The translations under genes and the position numbers were made by a program. Source: Stictocephala bisonia (lineage: Eukaryota; Arthropoda; Insecta; Hemiptera; Membracidae). Taken from it: a stretch of 64,000 nt of DNA. Below, in pieces: positions 37,314 through 48,564 of the stretch. The notes beneath the pieces are model-generated. The model was given only the letters and a program-made list of their open reading frames with translations. It was not told the origin of the DNA and ran no database searches. How positions within the stretch are numbered: the first letter of the stretch is position 1; every line of letters begins with the position of its first letter. The DNA lies in assembly GCA_035578905.1 (NCBI GenBank), contig JAQJVL010001110.1, positions 192,388 through 256,387 on the forward strand, read 5' to 3'.

Positions 37314-37764
37314 AAACAATACTGTTTGAAAATTTGTATTTTCTTCAACATAGTAATAGGCCACTAATACTTGTAATATATTATGTAAAACATCAAGTAA
37401 ATTTAGTTTTTTTTCAAATTCAAGTTCCCAATAACTAATTTCAGAGCATAAAAATCCTTTACTCATGGGCATTTGGAATCTTATTCATACTATAATACCT
37501 GCATAATATAATTAGCAATTCTACATGCAATACCCTCGCAAAATCCATTTGATGGTGTGTGCTTCTTTATTTTGCATACAGAATTTATGACAAAACTCAA
37601 CGTATTTCACTAAGTAAAATAAATATTACTATAAGAATTTGCATGCTAGTTTAATCAAATAAAGTTAAAGCCAAGAAGAATTTGCAGTTGTAAGACTTTT
37701 ATATGTATTTTAGTTACAACACTTTCTTCGACAAACTTGAAAGCACCACTTAAAAGTTTTAATA
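36900..37764. other. AT-rich DNA with a 44-base A run
   Basis: No gene is present. A pure run of 44 A lies at 37267-37310. It could be a retroposed tail on the plus strand, but nothing upstream is recognisable as an element. Confidence 0.5.
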
Positions 37765-39061
37765 CGAGGGCGGTTCAATAAGTCCTTAGAATAAGACAGA
37801 AAAAGACATTTTTTCGGGTAAACTATTGTTTATTTTTCAACATAATCTCCTTTTAGCTCTGTACACTTCATTAGGCGTTTCTCTAACATGGATAAGACAT
37901 TTTAAAAGTAGGATTTTGGCAATTCTTCAAAATAGGCATCCGTTTGGGCAATCACTTCTTCGTTTGACATAAAACTTTGTCCACCGAGCCATTTTTTCAA
38001 GTTTGGAAATAAGAAAAAGTCACTGGGGGCTAAATCTGGTGAATAAGGTGGATGTGGTAACAACTCATACTTTAATTCCATTATTTTTGCCATGGCAACT
38101 GCACAGGTTACAACACGTGCATTGTCTTGATGCAGAAGAACTTTTTTTCTTTTTCAAGTGCGGACGTTTTGTCTTGATTTCTTCATTTAGTCGGTCCAAT
38201 AACGATGCATAATATTCTCCAGTTATCGTTTTTCCCTTTTCCAAGTAATCAATGCAGATTACTCCTTGTGCATCCCAAAAAACTGTGGCCATAACTTTGC
38301 CGGCGGATTTCACTGTCTTTGCCTTCTTTGGAGCCCGTTCGTCATCAAAAACCCACTGTTTCGACTGTTCCTTTGACTCTGGAGTGTAGTGGTGGATCCA
38401 TGTTTCATCTACAGTTATGTATCGACGCAGAAACTCACCATGATTGCGACGTAATACTGTCAAGACAGCCTTAGAATCAACCACACGAATGCGTTTATTC
38501 TCCTCTGTGAGCAAGCGCGGCACCCATCTTGCAGAGAGTTTTTTCACATTTAATTTTTCATGCAAAATTGTGAACACTGTGCCTTGTGATATGCCTGTAG
38601 CCTCAACTATTTCACGCACTTTGATTCGCCGATCTCTCAAAACCATATCGTGGATTTTGTCAACCATTTCTGGGGTTGTCACTTCCACTGGGCGCCCTGA
38701 ACGATGTTCATCTTTTGTGGATGTACGGCCACGTTTAAACTCGTTTACCCAGTTATAAACAGTTGCCAACACAGGAGCAGATGTACCATGAACAGCATCC
38801 AACTCAACTTTGATTTCCTTCGGTGTTAAGCCTTTCAAATGAAAGTGTTTAATCACAGCACGAAACTCACTTGTGTCCATCATTCTAAATAAACAAACCT
38901 TTCCTGATTCAATCAACGACAACAATGAAATCAGCTGATGAAATCAACTGAAACTTTCACAGTTGTCAAGCAACAGATGATAGTAAATAAAAATAAAACA
39001 ATATTGATACTTTTTGCGACTTATCTTGTATTTTCTAAGGACTTATTGAACCGCCCTCGTA
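37763..39061 (-). mobile_element. Full-length mariner transposon (Tc1/mariner superfamily)
   Basis: The element is 37765-39059 (1295 bp), bounded by 27-bp perfect inverted repeats starting cgagggcggttcaataagtc (37765-37791 and 39033-39059) and flanked by TA dinucleotides (37763-37764 and 39060-39061), the mariner target. Length and ends match typical mariners. The transposase is on the minus strand and carries one frameshift. Perfect ends suggest a fairly young copy; with the frameshift it is probably non-autonomous but mobilisable. Confidence 0.96.
37902..38925 (-). pseudogene. Mariner transposase, single frameshift
   Basis: This encodes the DD34D cut-and-paste transposase. The N-terminal part (from an ATG at 38925, or more likely near 38883 at MDTSEFRAVIKHFHLKG) has paired helix-turn-helix regions, then WVPRLL, then the first catalytic aspartate in TVDETWIHHY. 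The second aspartate (HQDNA) and the last (YSPDLAPSDFFLFP, with 34 residues between them) are in another frame. The switch occurs in an A/T homopolymer at about 38141-38150, where one base appears to have been gained. Otherwise the reading is continuous to the stop at 37902, about 326 codons, near the family's usual 340 or so. A sequencing or assembly error in the homopolymer cannot be excluded. Confidence 0.92.
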
Positions 39062-40435
39062 ACACTCTACCCGCATTACTGAAGCATTTTCCTCTTTAGG
39101 ATATATTTAATATTTGTTTACTGCTTTTAATAACAACCAACTAAAAAAGTCAAAGTTTAAAATTAGGTAGTTCAATTCCTAGGTTACCTCCTCTATTGAA
39201 CTTAGACATTATTAGACATACTGCCATCGTAAAATGAAGCAACAATTATTTGAGAAGCAAATTGAATGAGACAGTCTAATGAATATAATAGACATGCTTG
39301 GATGAATGAAGCGTTTGAAGAGAAGAAAATAAATCTAGGTTTATGGGACTGAAAGATAATTTCAGAGAGGAATATAAAAATAAATCAGGCAATTTTCATT
39401 CTAATAACTGCTGATAGTTAATTTTGTTGTTTGTGATTAATTTCTAAACTTTTCAATGATTCTCATTTTATATTTTCCGATATGTCAAACTTTATGATAT
39501 AAATAAAAAAAAATATTTTGATCTCATTATTTGTGATGATGAAAATTCAAACAATATTCACGTAAATTAATTTTGCAATGCTGCCAGCATTTATTAGGCT
39601 TTGCAATAAAGGAAATCAGGCTCATTTTGCCTCTGTTGTGCACCTCTCTTTTGTTATTTATTTATATATTAATTACTTTTTAGGATGTCCTAATACATAC
39701 TTAAATGATTTTATATTTTCCTTATTGTTTAATTTACTTTTAGTGTATGAAAAACAGTTTTATCATGATTTTGGTTCTACAAAATACTATATAAAATAAA
39801 CCATAGTTAATATAAGAAGGTGAACAAGATATTTAATTACTTATTTATTTATGCACAGAACCTAGAAAAAGTGTGCTAATGAGTGAAAGTGAACATTTTT
39901 CAAAAACCCCATCCCCATGTATATCTTAATAGTTTACTAGTGCTTTACTACTTAAGTGTAATAATACTAATTTAAATAACATTAAAGTATGAGCTGAAAT
40001 AGTTCATAAATAAAGGAAAATGGCAAAAGGATCAATTATAAAATTGCTGGTAATCACCATTTCAGCTGTTTGTAATAACACAGCTACAAACCTGAAAGTG
40101 TTTCTCAATGTAAGTGAAAAAATTAACTTTTCTATATTAACTAATCGTGTTGCCATCATTATTATGCAAGTAATTATTTCGAATGTAGATATTATATACT
40201 TTTTATTTTATAAAATTGATCATGTATAACTACTTGTTCAGTGACAATTAAGTAACAGTAACACGTTTATTTTCTTAACAATATACAATTAAGAATAAGC
40301 AAATACTTTTTCAACCCTGTCAATTAATAATAACCTAAATAAAAAAAAACTTATCCAACAAGTTCAATAATTAAAATAAATGGCAATGATAAAGTTATAG
40401 AAAATCCAAAAGAAGTTACATATTAAATGTATAAC
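39062..40435. other. AT-rich DNA without recognisable gene
   Basis: AT-rich sequence. Short frames at 39578-39799 and 40020-40229 are rich in Phe/Tyr/Leu/Ile, as expected from base composition, and show no motif. Confidence 0.45.
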
Positions 40436-40439
40436 TTTT

Positions 40440-40855
40440 TCGTCGATAGCTTTAACTCATCCGTGGACTGTAGTTGTGGACCGATATCGTCTCTATTGTG
40501 CTAACTCCTGTTAGCGAGGTAGAAGTGCGTTACGTGGTACAGGGACTGAATGCAAAAAATGTCCTATGACATCAATGGAATATCTGTTTGGTTGCTCAAA
40601 CGTTGCTATATGCACATTTAGACTCCATTGACCACATTGACCAACTCTTTTTTTTTAAAAGGAACATTTATCTCTATTTTAAAAACAGCCAAAATCATTC
40701 CCATCTTCAAGAAAGGAGACACGTTACAAGAAAACAAATATTACCTAATTTCAATTCTTCCCGTTTTAAATAAGGTTTACGAACAAGTTTTTACTGAGTT
40801 TTGAACGCTTTCGTTGTCCTGAAAAATTTAATTTTTCGGAATAAACAGTTTAGAA
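40440..40855 (+). pseudogene. LINE RT fragment (finger region), plus strand
   Basis: Shifted frames read SEVEVRYVVQGLNAKN, then ILKTAKIIPIFKKGD and ISILPVLNKVYEQVFTEF. This is the conserved finger region that precedes motif A in Jockey/CR1-like LINE reverse transcriptases. Several stops interrupt it. It ends abruptly at about 40855, where a LINE fragment in the opposite orientation begins. Confidence 0.75.
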
Positions 40856-43520
40856 AATGAAGGCTAGTAAAATTATTGGCAGGACCACCGTCCTATGTTG
40901 CCAAGTGCGATAGTTGTCCCTGCGTCTAGTTTCATAACTGTGTATGTCAATCCCCTTTTTGAATACACATTTTAAAATACAGTACATGATTGTTTCTAAG
41001 ATGTAAATGCTGGGCAGGGTAAATAATTTTAGGGTTTGGAAAGCAGTTCTGCACAACTCTCTTTTTATTTTTATTTTGAAATGATTTGAACCGCTGTTTT
41101 CTGCAGTTTGAATAAGCGGGAGAACTCGACATTTTCATATCCACCCCAAAGCACCACTCCATAGTATAGGTGAGGTTAGATGAGGCCAAATTATGCCATA
41201 ATATGCCCAATTCAGTGCCTGAGTAGGGCAGCTTTTTGATAACGTCCCCCAAACATAACTGACTGAGGACAGTTTGAAACACAGACTGTCGATACGATTG
41301 TTCCAAGTTAGGCGTTTTTTTAATTTTTATTCCGAGGAATTTTGTTGATTGTACTTCTTCCACCTCTGCTTCATCCAACATAATAGCTGGAGTTAATTAG
41401 ATGTTTGATGGTCGAAGACAAAAGCTAATAAAGTGTGATGTTTTAGGCTTTGTTTTTAGATTGATGTTAAAGACACGTTGTATATGCAGCTATTTAGTTC
41501 ATAAATGTTCCAATTTCTAAATGTGATTTTGATTTTTGGCTAAAACTGAGTTGTGTCATCAGAATACTGCACGATTCACCCTTGCTGAAGAGAAGACGCT
41601 GTATAATTTATATATACAGAAATAGTACGGGGGTAAGTATAGATCCCTGGGGGACACCAAAGCTCAATTGATTGGTTTTTGACAATTTCTTTTAAATTTG
41701 GACAGTCTGATTTCTACAGTCTAAATACGACTTCATCCACGAACGTGATACTCCTTGTACCCCATTGAGTTCTAACCTGTGGAGTAACATACTCTGATCA
41801 ACGCAGTCGAACGCCTTAGAAACATCGAGAAAAACGCTTAGAGTGGCTTTGCGCTTTTCAAAGCTCTCCACACCATATCGACTAGACTTACTACTTCATC
41901 TATCAATGTTTTCCCCTTCTTGAAAACAAACTAGTTATTCGAGAGAAGGTTCTGTTTATCCAGAAATGTTAGCATTCGGGTTAGAAAGGCTTTTTCAAGT
42001 ACTTTACTCAAGACGGGAAGAATTGAGATTGGTCTGAAATTATTGATTGAATTGGGGTTGCCTTTTTTGTAAATCGGTATTACTTTTTTTACTTTGAGGG
42101 AAGAAGAAAATTTGTCTGTCTTAAAAGATTAATTTATCAGGTGAGTTAAGGGGCTCAACAGTTGCTTAGAGCACCGCTTTATGAGCCAAGTTAACATGTA
42201 ATTTATGTCATTTGATTTTGTGGAGGGGAGCTGATTTAATATTTGTGCTTGTTCCTCTTACACAACCAGAGATTGGACTTTGACCACGTATGGGATGTTG
42301 ATTATCTCGGTGTGAATGGAACCCAGATTGTGCAACAGAACTGAAAAAATTGTTGAACGCATCAGCAACTTTCGTAGCGTCAGTAATTTGTTCTCCTCCA
42401 ATTTTTAGTTTAATGGAACCAGCCTTTCGTTGTTTTTTGTAAAAATTAATGGTTTTCTAAGCTGTTTTTGAAAAGTGTTGAGTTTCGAGAAGTTGTTTAG
42501 AAAGGTTATACGCTTTAGCTGCTTTAATGACATTTCTGTAGATTTTTTGTAGTTTTTCAAAAACTATTTGAACTGTGGAATGTTCGAAGACTTTGCTATT
42601 TTACAGTAAAAGTTTAATCCTTCCCTTGAAATCAGGATACCTTTCGTAATCCATAAACAGGATTTACTATTATCTCTGACTTTGATTTTGTTATTGGGGA
42701 GGACAAGCCCAAATAAAAGTTCAATGTTTTTTCAAATGCTTGAAATTGTTTTTTCAAGGTATCTCTGGAGTTCAGAAAGTTTCAGTTTTCTTTTGAATGA
42801 TAAGTATTTAGATTGTACATATTTTGTGATCTCGTGTCTCTTATTTTATGTGAGGTAGGGAGATTACTTGATGGGCAGAACCCAGAGATGAGCGTAGTGA
42901 TCTCTGGATCACCATTGCTGCGTTGACCACAGAGGCCTCAACACCAGGAATGTTTGATATGTTGTTGTCGATTGCTGTTTTAGAGGTAGATGTCACTCTA
43001 GTGGGTCTGTTTATTAACCATTTAAGATCAAAAGACCTCAAGTAGTCAACAAAATGCTTTGTTAAGGAGTGTTGAGTATTGAGTACGTCGATTGGAGACC
43101 TGTAAATTCCAATTACAGCAATTTTTTAGTTTTTTGAAAGAATTTTTAGGCCTTTGCTTCAATATATTTCTCTATTGAATCTTTAATTTTAAATTTAGTG
43201 AATGAGAAACAATGTTTGAGAAAAATTGCAATGCCTCCACCTTCAACAGTGTTTCGGCAGAAATAATTTGCTAGGGAGTAATTGTCTAATTTGCATAAAG
43301 AAATGTTTTTATCATTGAACCCATTTTCGGTTACAACAAGGATATCAGGCTGCATGTCTTCACACATGACAGACAATTCATCCAATTTCCATTGAACATT
43401 CTGATGCATAATATTTAGATTTTTAATTTGTCTATGATTTAATTTTGCCCGAGTGTTGGAGATTTATTTTTGCATCTCTTCAAAAACGTTTGATTATTTG
43501 GAATTAAAATCAATTGTAAA
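40850..43520 (-). pseudogene. Degenerate LINE ORF2 (endonuclease + RT), minus strand
   Basis: Reading the minus strand from the right: an APE-type endonuclease N-terminus (NVQWKLDELSVMCEDMQPDI, then VTENGFND, about 43409-43146); an endonuclease C-terminal part (INRPTRVTSTSKTAIDN, about 43041-42841); RT fingers (FRPISILPVLSKVLEKAFL, about 42040-41980); motif A (LDVSKAFDCVDQSMLL, about 41828); motif B (GVPQGSIL, about 41660); motif C as YSDDTTQF near 41560; and thumb (STKFLGIKIKK, 41381 onward; RRRDNYRTWQHRTVV, about 40900). Stops and frameshifts lie between these blocks, so it is inactive. The order is that of a complete ORF2 with both enzymatic domains, which is unusual among the window's mostly 5'-truncated LINEs. 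Confidence 0.85.
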
Positions 43521-43609
43521 ACTGAACTCTTGTATTCAGTTCTTTTTGAAAATTAATTTGTAAACAAACGAATAAAAATCTAATGGCATCAAAATCTCCC
43601 TTAACGTGA

Positions 43610-44345
43610 ATATTTGGAGTGAAACGTTGTGTATTTCAGGACGATGTTCTTCTTTTGGTTACAGACTTTACAACATTCTTGGGAATGCACGTTGAACAGG
43701 GTTTTACATGGAATGGTTATGTGGACAAGGTCTGTGCTAGTCACATCAAGAATTCATGCACTGCGTAATCTGTCTAGAGCTGTCTAGGTGATTTTTGAGT
43801 TTTAAGAATGGCTTGCTATGGGATTTATTTAACCACACCCCCCATATGGGATTCGTTTCCGGGATAGTTGCTCTCAACGACAATTATAGAGAGTCTTCAG
43901 ACTTCAAGATTCATTTCAAAACCATATATTACATTTATTCGTGTAGAGAGTCCATAAGGGAGCTTGGAATGCTGACTTTATTCTCGATCTAGTCTTGTAC
44001 TGCATATCAAGGTGTATTTTGGTGCAGGGCAGCGAACTGAACAATTACGAGGCAGGACATAGGCACAAATATCGTCTACAACAACAAAAAACACCAACAC
44101 ACGCAAAACTCCCAAAGCAAGTTGGTGTTAGAATAATTAACAATATTTCTTAATAAATTAAATACACTAACAATAATAATACATTTTAAGCTTGTCAAAA
44201 ATGCCCTTTGGTGTCTAACGCATTTTACTCTGCTGATGAGTTTCTGACAAGTAGCTGAGATGATTAAAGTTGACAATTTACAACAAGCCGTACCTGATGA
44301 TGATGGATAAACTCAGTGATTTTTTTCCCAGAATGTATGTTTCAA
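43610..44345 (+). pseudogene. LINE RT thumb/C-terminal fragment, plus strand
   Basis: Frames read TFLGMHVEQGFTWNGYVDKV, then RELGMLTLF and an EAGHRHKYR / PKQVGVRIINN tail. This corresponds to the region after the catalytic box and to the C-terminal RRRDNYR/QHRT segment of the neighbouring minus-strand copy. It is shifted and stop-laden. It abuts the endonuclease end of the opposite-strand LINE, making a convergent/divergent cluster of the same broad LINE type. Confidence 0.7.
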
Positions 44346-45610
44346 TGTATGAGTATATGATATAAGGTATTTCTATTTTCAATTTTTTTAATGGTCCATT
44401 TTTATCATGACATTAGCTATGCAATGTAATGTATATTGTTTTTGGGCAGTAATTAAAGGATTATTATTGTTAAAACTACATTATTTGTATAGCAATTATT
44501 GTGGATAGTTTTCCTCCTAATATATTTTCGAATAAATTGATTGCGTCAAATTGAAGACTCATTGTATTTATTTCTTATTATTATTTTATATTAAGAATAG
44601 TGAGTGTTTGCTCTGGTTCAATCACCACTTCAACATATTTTAGGGAGTTGTAAGTTTTAAAGTGTTTAGGACGCCTACAAAACACCTTTACTGCACTTAA
44701 TAATAAGCAATATATAAGCTGAAATGTCTTCCTACTAAGTTATATAATATGCTATACTAAAACATGTTTAGCTCAACACTTGATGTCTCAACTGTCTATC
44801 TAACTTGACAGTCAACGGCTGACGGGATGCAAATCTATGTGGTTGTATTAAAGTCTATTCCTACTTTAAGGAATAAACTAGGTTAAGATTATGTGTCAAA
44901 TACAATAAAGGAACATTGCAATATTTGCAAATAAAAGGATTATCTGCAAGGTATATTTTATCTTCCGAGACCTCCATGATGTAGCAGCCAGGTTCCAAAT
45001 AAAAAAAAAAAATTAACAACTAATATATTGTTTTATTAGATTATGTAGATCTACTCTACTTAGATATAAAATACTTTTAGTTAGTGACGTTATAAGTTTA
45101 TGACATTAGTTCATAATTTAATTTCATACCTCTTTAAAAGTAAAATGATCGTTAAGTATTTTATTACTAAACACGTGATCGATTATTAATTTTAAAGGAT
45201 TTAATTAATGAATGAAAAACCTTTATTTTAGTGTAGAGGTTAGGACTATATAGTTATATCTTCCACTTAATCACGTAGGCATGTAAAAAAAATAATTAAA
45301 CATTTTCAATTCATGTTTAACATTAAACAATACAAAATAGGAATCTCAAATTGATAATCTAAAAGTGTAATAATACAATTATAAAATACCTAGATTAATG
45401 GTATAAAAAACAATTAAAAGAAGAATAAAAACTAAACGTTGAAAAGAGGAAAAAATGAAACACACAAGTTAATTACTTATTTTCATCTTTCTCTCAGTTC
45501 CCCATCATGCATACAGCTCAGCACCACCATCAGCCCTGCAACCCCTACACCAGCCAGCTTTTGACCTCCCACCAACTCATTACTTTACCTTGATTGCATT
45601 TGCAAGGTAA
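44346..45610. other. AT-rich DNA without recognisable gene
   Basis: AT-rich, possibly including a LINE 3' UTR to about 44500. A GC-richer, C-rich patch at about 45490-45600 (ccatcagccctgcaacccct) has no supported frame. Confidence 0.4.
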
Positions 45611-45614
45611 CTAT

Positions 45615-47215
45615 GAAAATGAAAATTAAAATCCTTTTATTTCAGTAAAAATTAATAATACAATAAATAATACATATGAAAAAATAACTTGAAAAATTCC
45701 CCACATGGGCTGCAGCCTGTGGCTGAGGAATGAGCTCTATATCAGGTAATAAATTTAATAATTGTAATTAAATTATAATAATTTGAAAATCATATTCAGT
45801 TTATAAGTATCTATTTAAAAACAATAATAATATTTATATAATAAAAAAATAGTTAAGTGTCAAAATTAAACATGTGTTTATAAGTTAGAGGAATCTCATG
45901 CTTGATTGTGACAAAAATCAATCTTACAGAGATTTGGATACGCAAACATACCCTACTCACACTCCATACAAACTTGCATTCAATCCCATACACACACACA
46001 CATTCAAGCCCTACATACACATGTACACTCTATACTCACTCACACTTTACGCCCAAAAAAGGGGTGCGCGTACATACATTGATCAGCAGCTACGCAACAG
46101 GGCGATCTATTATCTGTACTGTGAAGAAAAACCGAATTAACATGATCTCTTCACGGTTCTAACAACCAATGATAACACATTTTTTAAACGTATTATAACT
46201 GCAAAGGTGTGGATTTTTTATATGTGGAGGTAGTTTGGAATAAACATAGTTGACAATGTAATGTGATGAGTTTGACGTAATAGTTTTGAACAATCTAGGT
46301 GGATGGAAACCAATATTTAACGCGGCTCTCGTTGAGTACGGATGAGTTATTTCGTTAAATAAGTTTTCTTTATTTTTAAAAATGTATGAAATAATTGTTC
46401 TTAGATAAAGTTTAAATTAATTGTTCTATTGAGCACTTTTAATACTTCAAATAGTAAGTTTGTGAGTGTTTCTGCAAAGCAGATTTAAATATTGACTTTT
46501 GAGTAATTTCTAATGGAGAGAGAATGCCTCGGTAACACCCGCCCCATGCCAGATTACCGTATTGCAACAACGATTGAATGTAAGCATAATAAAATATTTT
46601 TATCAAATCAGGTGAAAGTACTTTACTAAGTGAAGAAAAAATATAAATGAATTTCTGAAGTCTGCCATTTCAGTATGATACAAGAACATTCCATTTCAAG
46701 TGGTTGTCAAAAACAACCCCTAAATACTTATATTCAGATACAATCTGTACGCATTCACACACCACAAACCCCTGCTGACCACCACATGAATGCAAACGCA
46801 GTTCTACATTGCCCGGATCAAAGTCAAAGCGGATCAATTGCCTGGATCAAATTCTATGTATGCTCTAATAGAAATTGGCATACATTTTGTTTTTGATAAA
46901 TTAACAGGTAACCAACTTTGATCAAACCAACGCTTGACAGCGAGTAAGCCCATCTCCACCAGACATGGGACAGCCTCCTCCCAGCCACTGCCTTCAAAAA
47001 GCAAAGCAGTATCATCTGCGTAAAGAAAAATCTGCCCCCCCCCGTCTAAATTTAGACGACGCATGTTATTCACAAATATCAACAAAATTAGAGAGCCTAG
47101 CATACTACCCTGCAAAACTCCATAATCAATTTTCTTCCTAATACTGTCTTGTCCGTAATTTGATAACGATCGCTAAGGTAACTGTTAACTATAACCAAAC
47201 AAAAGGGAATATTAG
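45615..47215 (-). pseudogene. 5'-truncated LINE, RT catalytic core to 3' end, minus strand
   Basis: On the minus strand the frame starts with SYLSDRYQITDKTVLGRKL (about 47190), then motif B (LQGSMLGSL) and the catalytic YADDTALLFEGSG (about 47020). A palm/thumb part (MGLLAVKRWFDQSWLPVNLS, about 46930) and a C-terminal YIQSLLQYGNLAWGG-like stretch at about 46590-46540 follow, with frameshifts and stops. The 3' UTR probably includes the CA-rich block at 45980-46020 and ends near 45615 with an AATAAAAGGATTTTAATT-like tail. It differs from the RTs at 1 kb, 41 kb and 54 kb. Confidence 0.75.
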
Positions 47216-47219
47216 TGAG

Positions 47220-47720
47220 TTTCATTTTATTTAAATAGCATTGGATACTTAGTTAATAATAGAGAGACTATATAATAAGATCATAAGAAGATCGAAGTAT
47301 TATATTATGAATGATGAATACAACACCTTTTGACAAACTTAAAGACCACTGATATTGTTCTCATCCTTCTCTCGTTTCTAAACTCCATTCCCTAAACATT
47401 TGGTTTCTCATTATTTATACAAACTAAATATTTTGATTTATGAACCAATATCTAATTTTACATTTTAATTAACAACAATCTTATCAAATAATACAATTAG
47501 CAAACTATTTTTACACTCCAAAACTCATTGGAAACTGCTTTTTTATAAGATACCTAATAAATAATATATATAAAAAAATAAACCCAACCTTTTGAGGAGC
47601 ATTTAATATTTTGATCAAAAGCGTTTGTGCTGAACAGTCCCCATAGATGAAATATTCCTCCTATTTATTTCAGAGAAAAAGAAAATGGGATCAAATATGG
47701 TTATAAATAGAATCTACATT
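47220..47720. other. AT-rich spacer
   Basis: No gene or repeat that I can support. Confidence 0.45.
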
Positions 47721-47727
47721 TTCTGGT

Positions 47728-47811
47728 GACCACCGCGTCAAGGTACTATCTACAATATTTACAAGATGACCAAACGTTTCCCCCATACTGTGATGTGGCA
47801 TCCTCAGTGGT
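47728..47811 (+). mobile_element. Diverged relative of the 23-kb foldback family
   Basis: The blocks gaccaccgcgtcaaggt, atctacaat and actgtgatgtggcatcctca match, with gaps, 23097-23166 of the foldback element. Only the left half and centre are present and no inverted right arm is visible. It is a partial copy, or a longer element of the same family. Confidence 0.6.
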
Positions 47812-47865
47812 TTTCAGCTTCAGAGAAGTTAGGCCCGCTTAAGCCTAAGTTCAAAGATATGCAAT

Positions 47866-47867
<2 letters not shown>

Positions 47868-47912
<45 letters not shown>
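47868..47912. repeat. 45-base T run
   Basis: An uninterrupted homopolymer of 45 T. It could mark the tail of a minus-strand retroposon lying to its right, but the sequence there is AT-rich and unrecognised. Confidence 0.9.
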
Positions 47913-47915
<3 letters not shown>

Positions 47916-48289
47916 ATGTAAACTGATTTTACATAAGTTTTATATTTTAGCACAAATTATCAAATTAAGTTATATATTTATAAAACGTGGAAAGCAAAAA
48001 CCTGTTTTACATACATATTTAGTTTAAATAAATAGCTGTAAAATATATTGTAAAAATAAATATCTGTTAAATATATAACTAAAATATAAAATACATAGTG
48101 ATTTTTTATTACAATTGGCACTTTGTCTCAGTGAAGTAACTCAACTACTCTGAGGCTAAGTGAGTTAACTATTGTAGGTGATAGACCTTTACTCAATAAT
48201 ATAAAAACTAAAATAGCGTCTACTTAATGATATCATTTTTACAGTTATAACAGTTAACATTTAACAGAGTAAATTTCATTTTAGGGGTA

Positions 48290-48562
48290 TTCTTTATTTT
48301 ATTTTATTTATCCTTAAGACGCCGATCGTCAGATATGGATTTCGAATGAGTGTGATGAGTGTAAATAAGCTAATGTATTCATTCTTACAAACTAAGGCCG
48401 ACTATTCCTTAGAAAGTATAATTAATTAATAGCCCAACGACAGACGAACAGCCGGTGGTTATCAGCTGATCCCTCTAAAAATATATTACGACTATATTTG
48501 GGATCGAACTAAAAACCTTTAGCTTATGATGCTGGGATTTAACCAACTAAGCTACCGACCAA
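48290..48562 (-). mobile_element. tRNA-Met-like SINE
   Basis: On the minus strand the head (about 48560 to 48492) reads GGTCGGTAGCTTAGTTGG, then an anticodon arm AGC-ATCATAA-GCT (CAU, methionine type), then a B-box-like AGTTCGATCCC. The A box TAGCTTAGTTGG fits TRGYNNAGYNGG. About 200 bp of unrelated body follows, ending in an (ATAAA)n-like tail (48294-48312). The weak acceptor stem and degenerate T arm argue against a working tRNA gene. Transcription would be by RNA polymerase III from the internal boxes; this is family knowledge. Confidence 0.65.
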
Positions 48563-48564
48563 TT

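Noticed and set aside
37227..37472. Minus-strand frame with a poly-Phe stretch
   Set aside because: The Phe run is the 44-base A tract read in reverse; the rest has no motif.
45898..46162. Two overlapping plus-strand frames rich in Thr/His
   Set aside because: They are driven by a CA-rich simple-sequence stretch in the antisense of a LINE 3' region.
48492..48560. Functional tRNA-Met gene
   Set aside because: The acceptor stem does not pair well and the T arm is degenerate, and a SINE-like body and tail follow.
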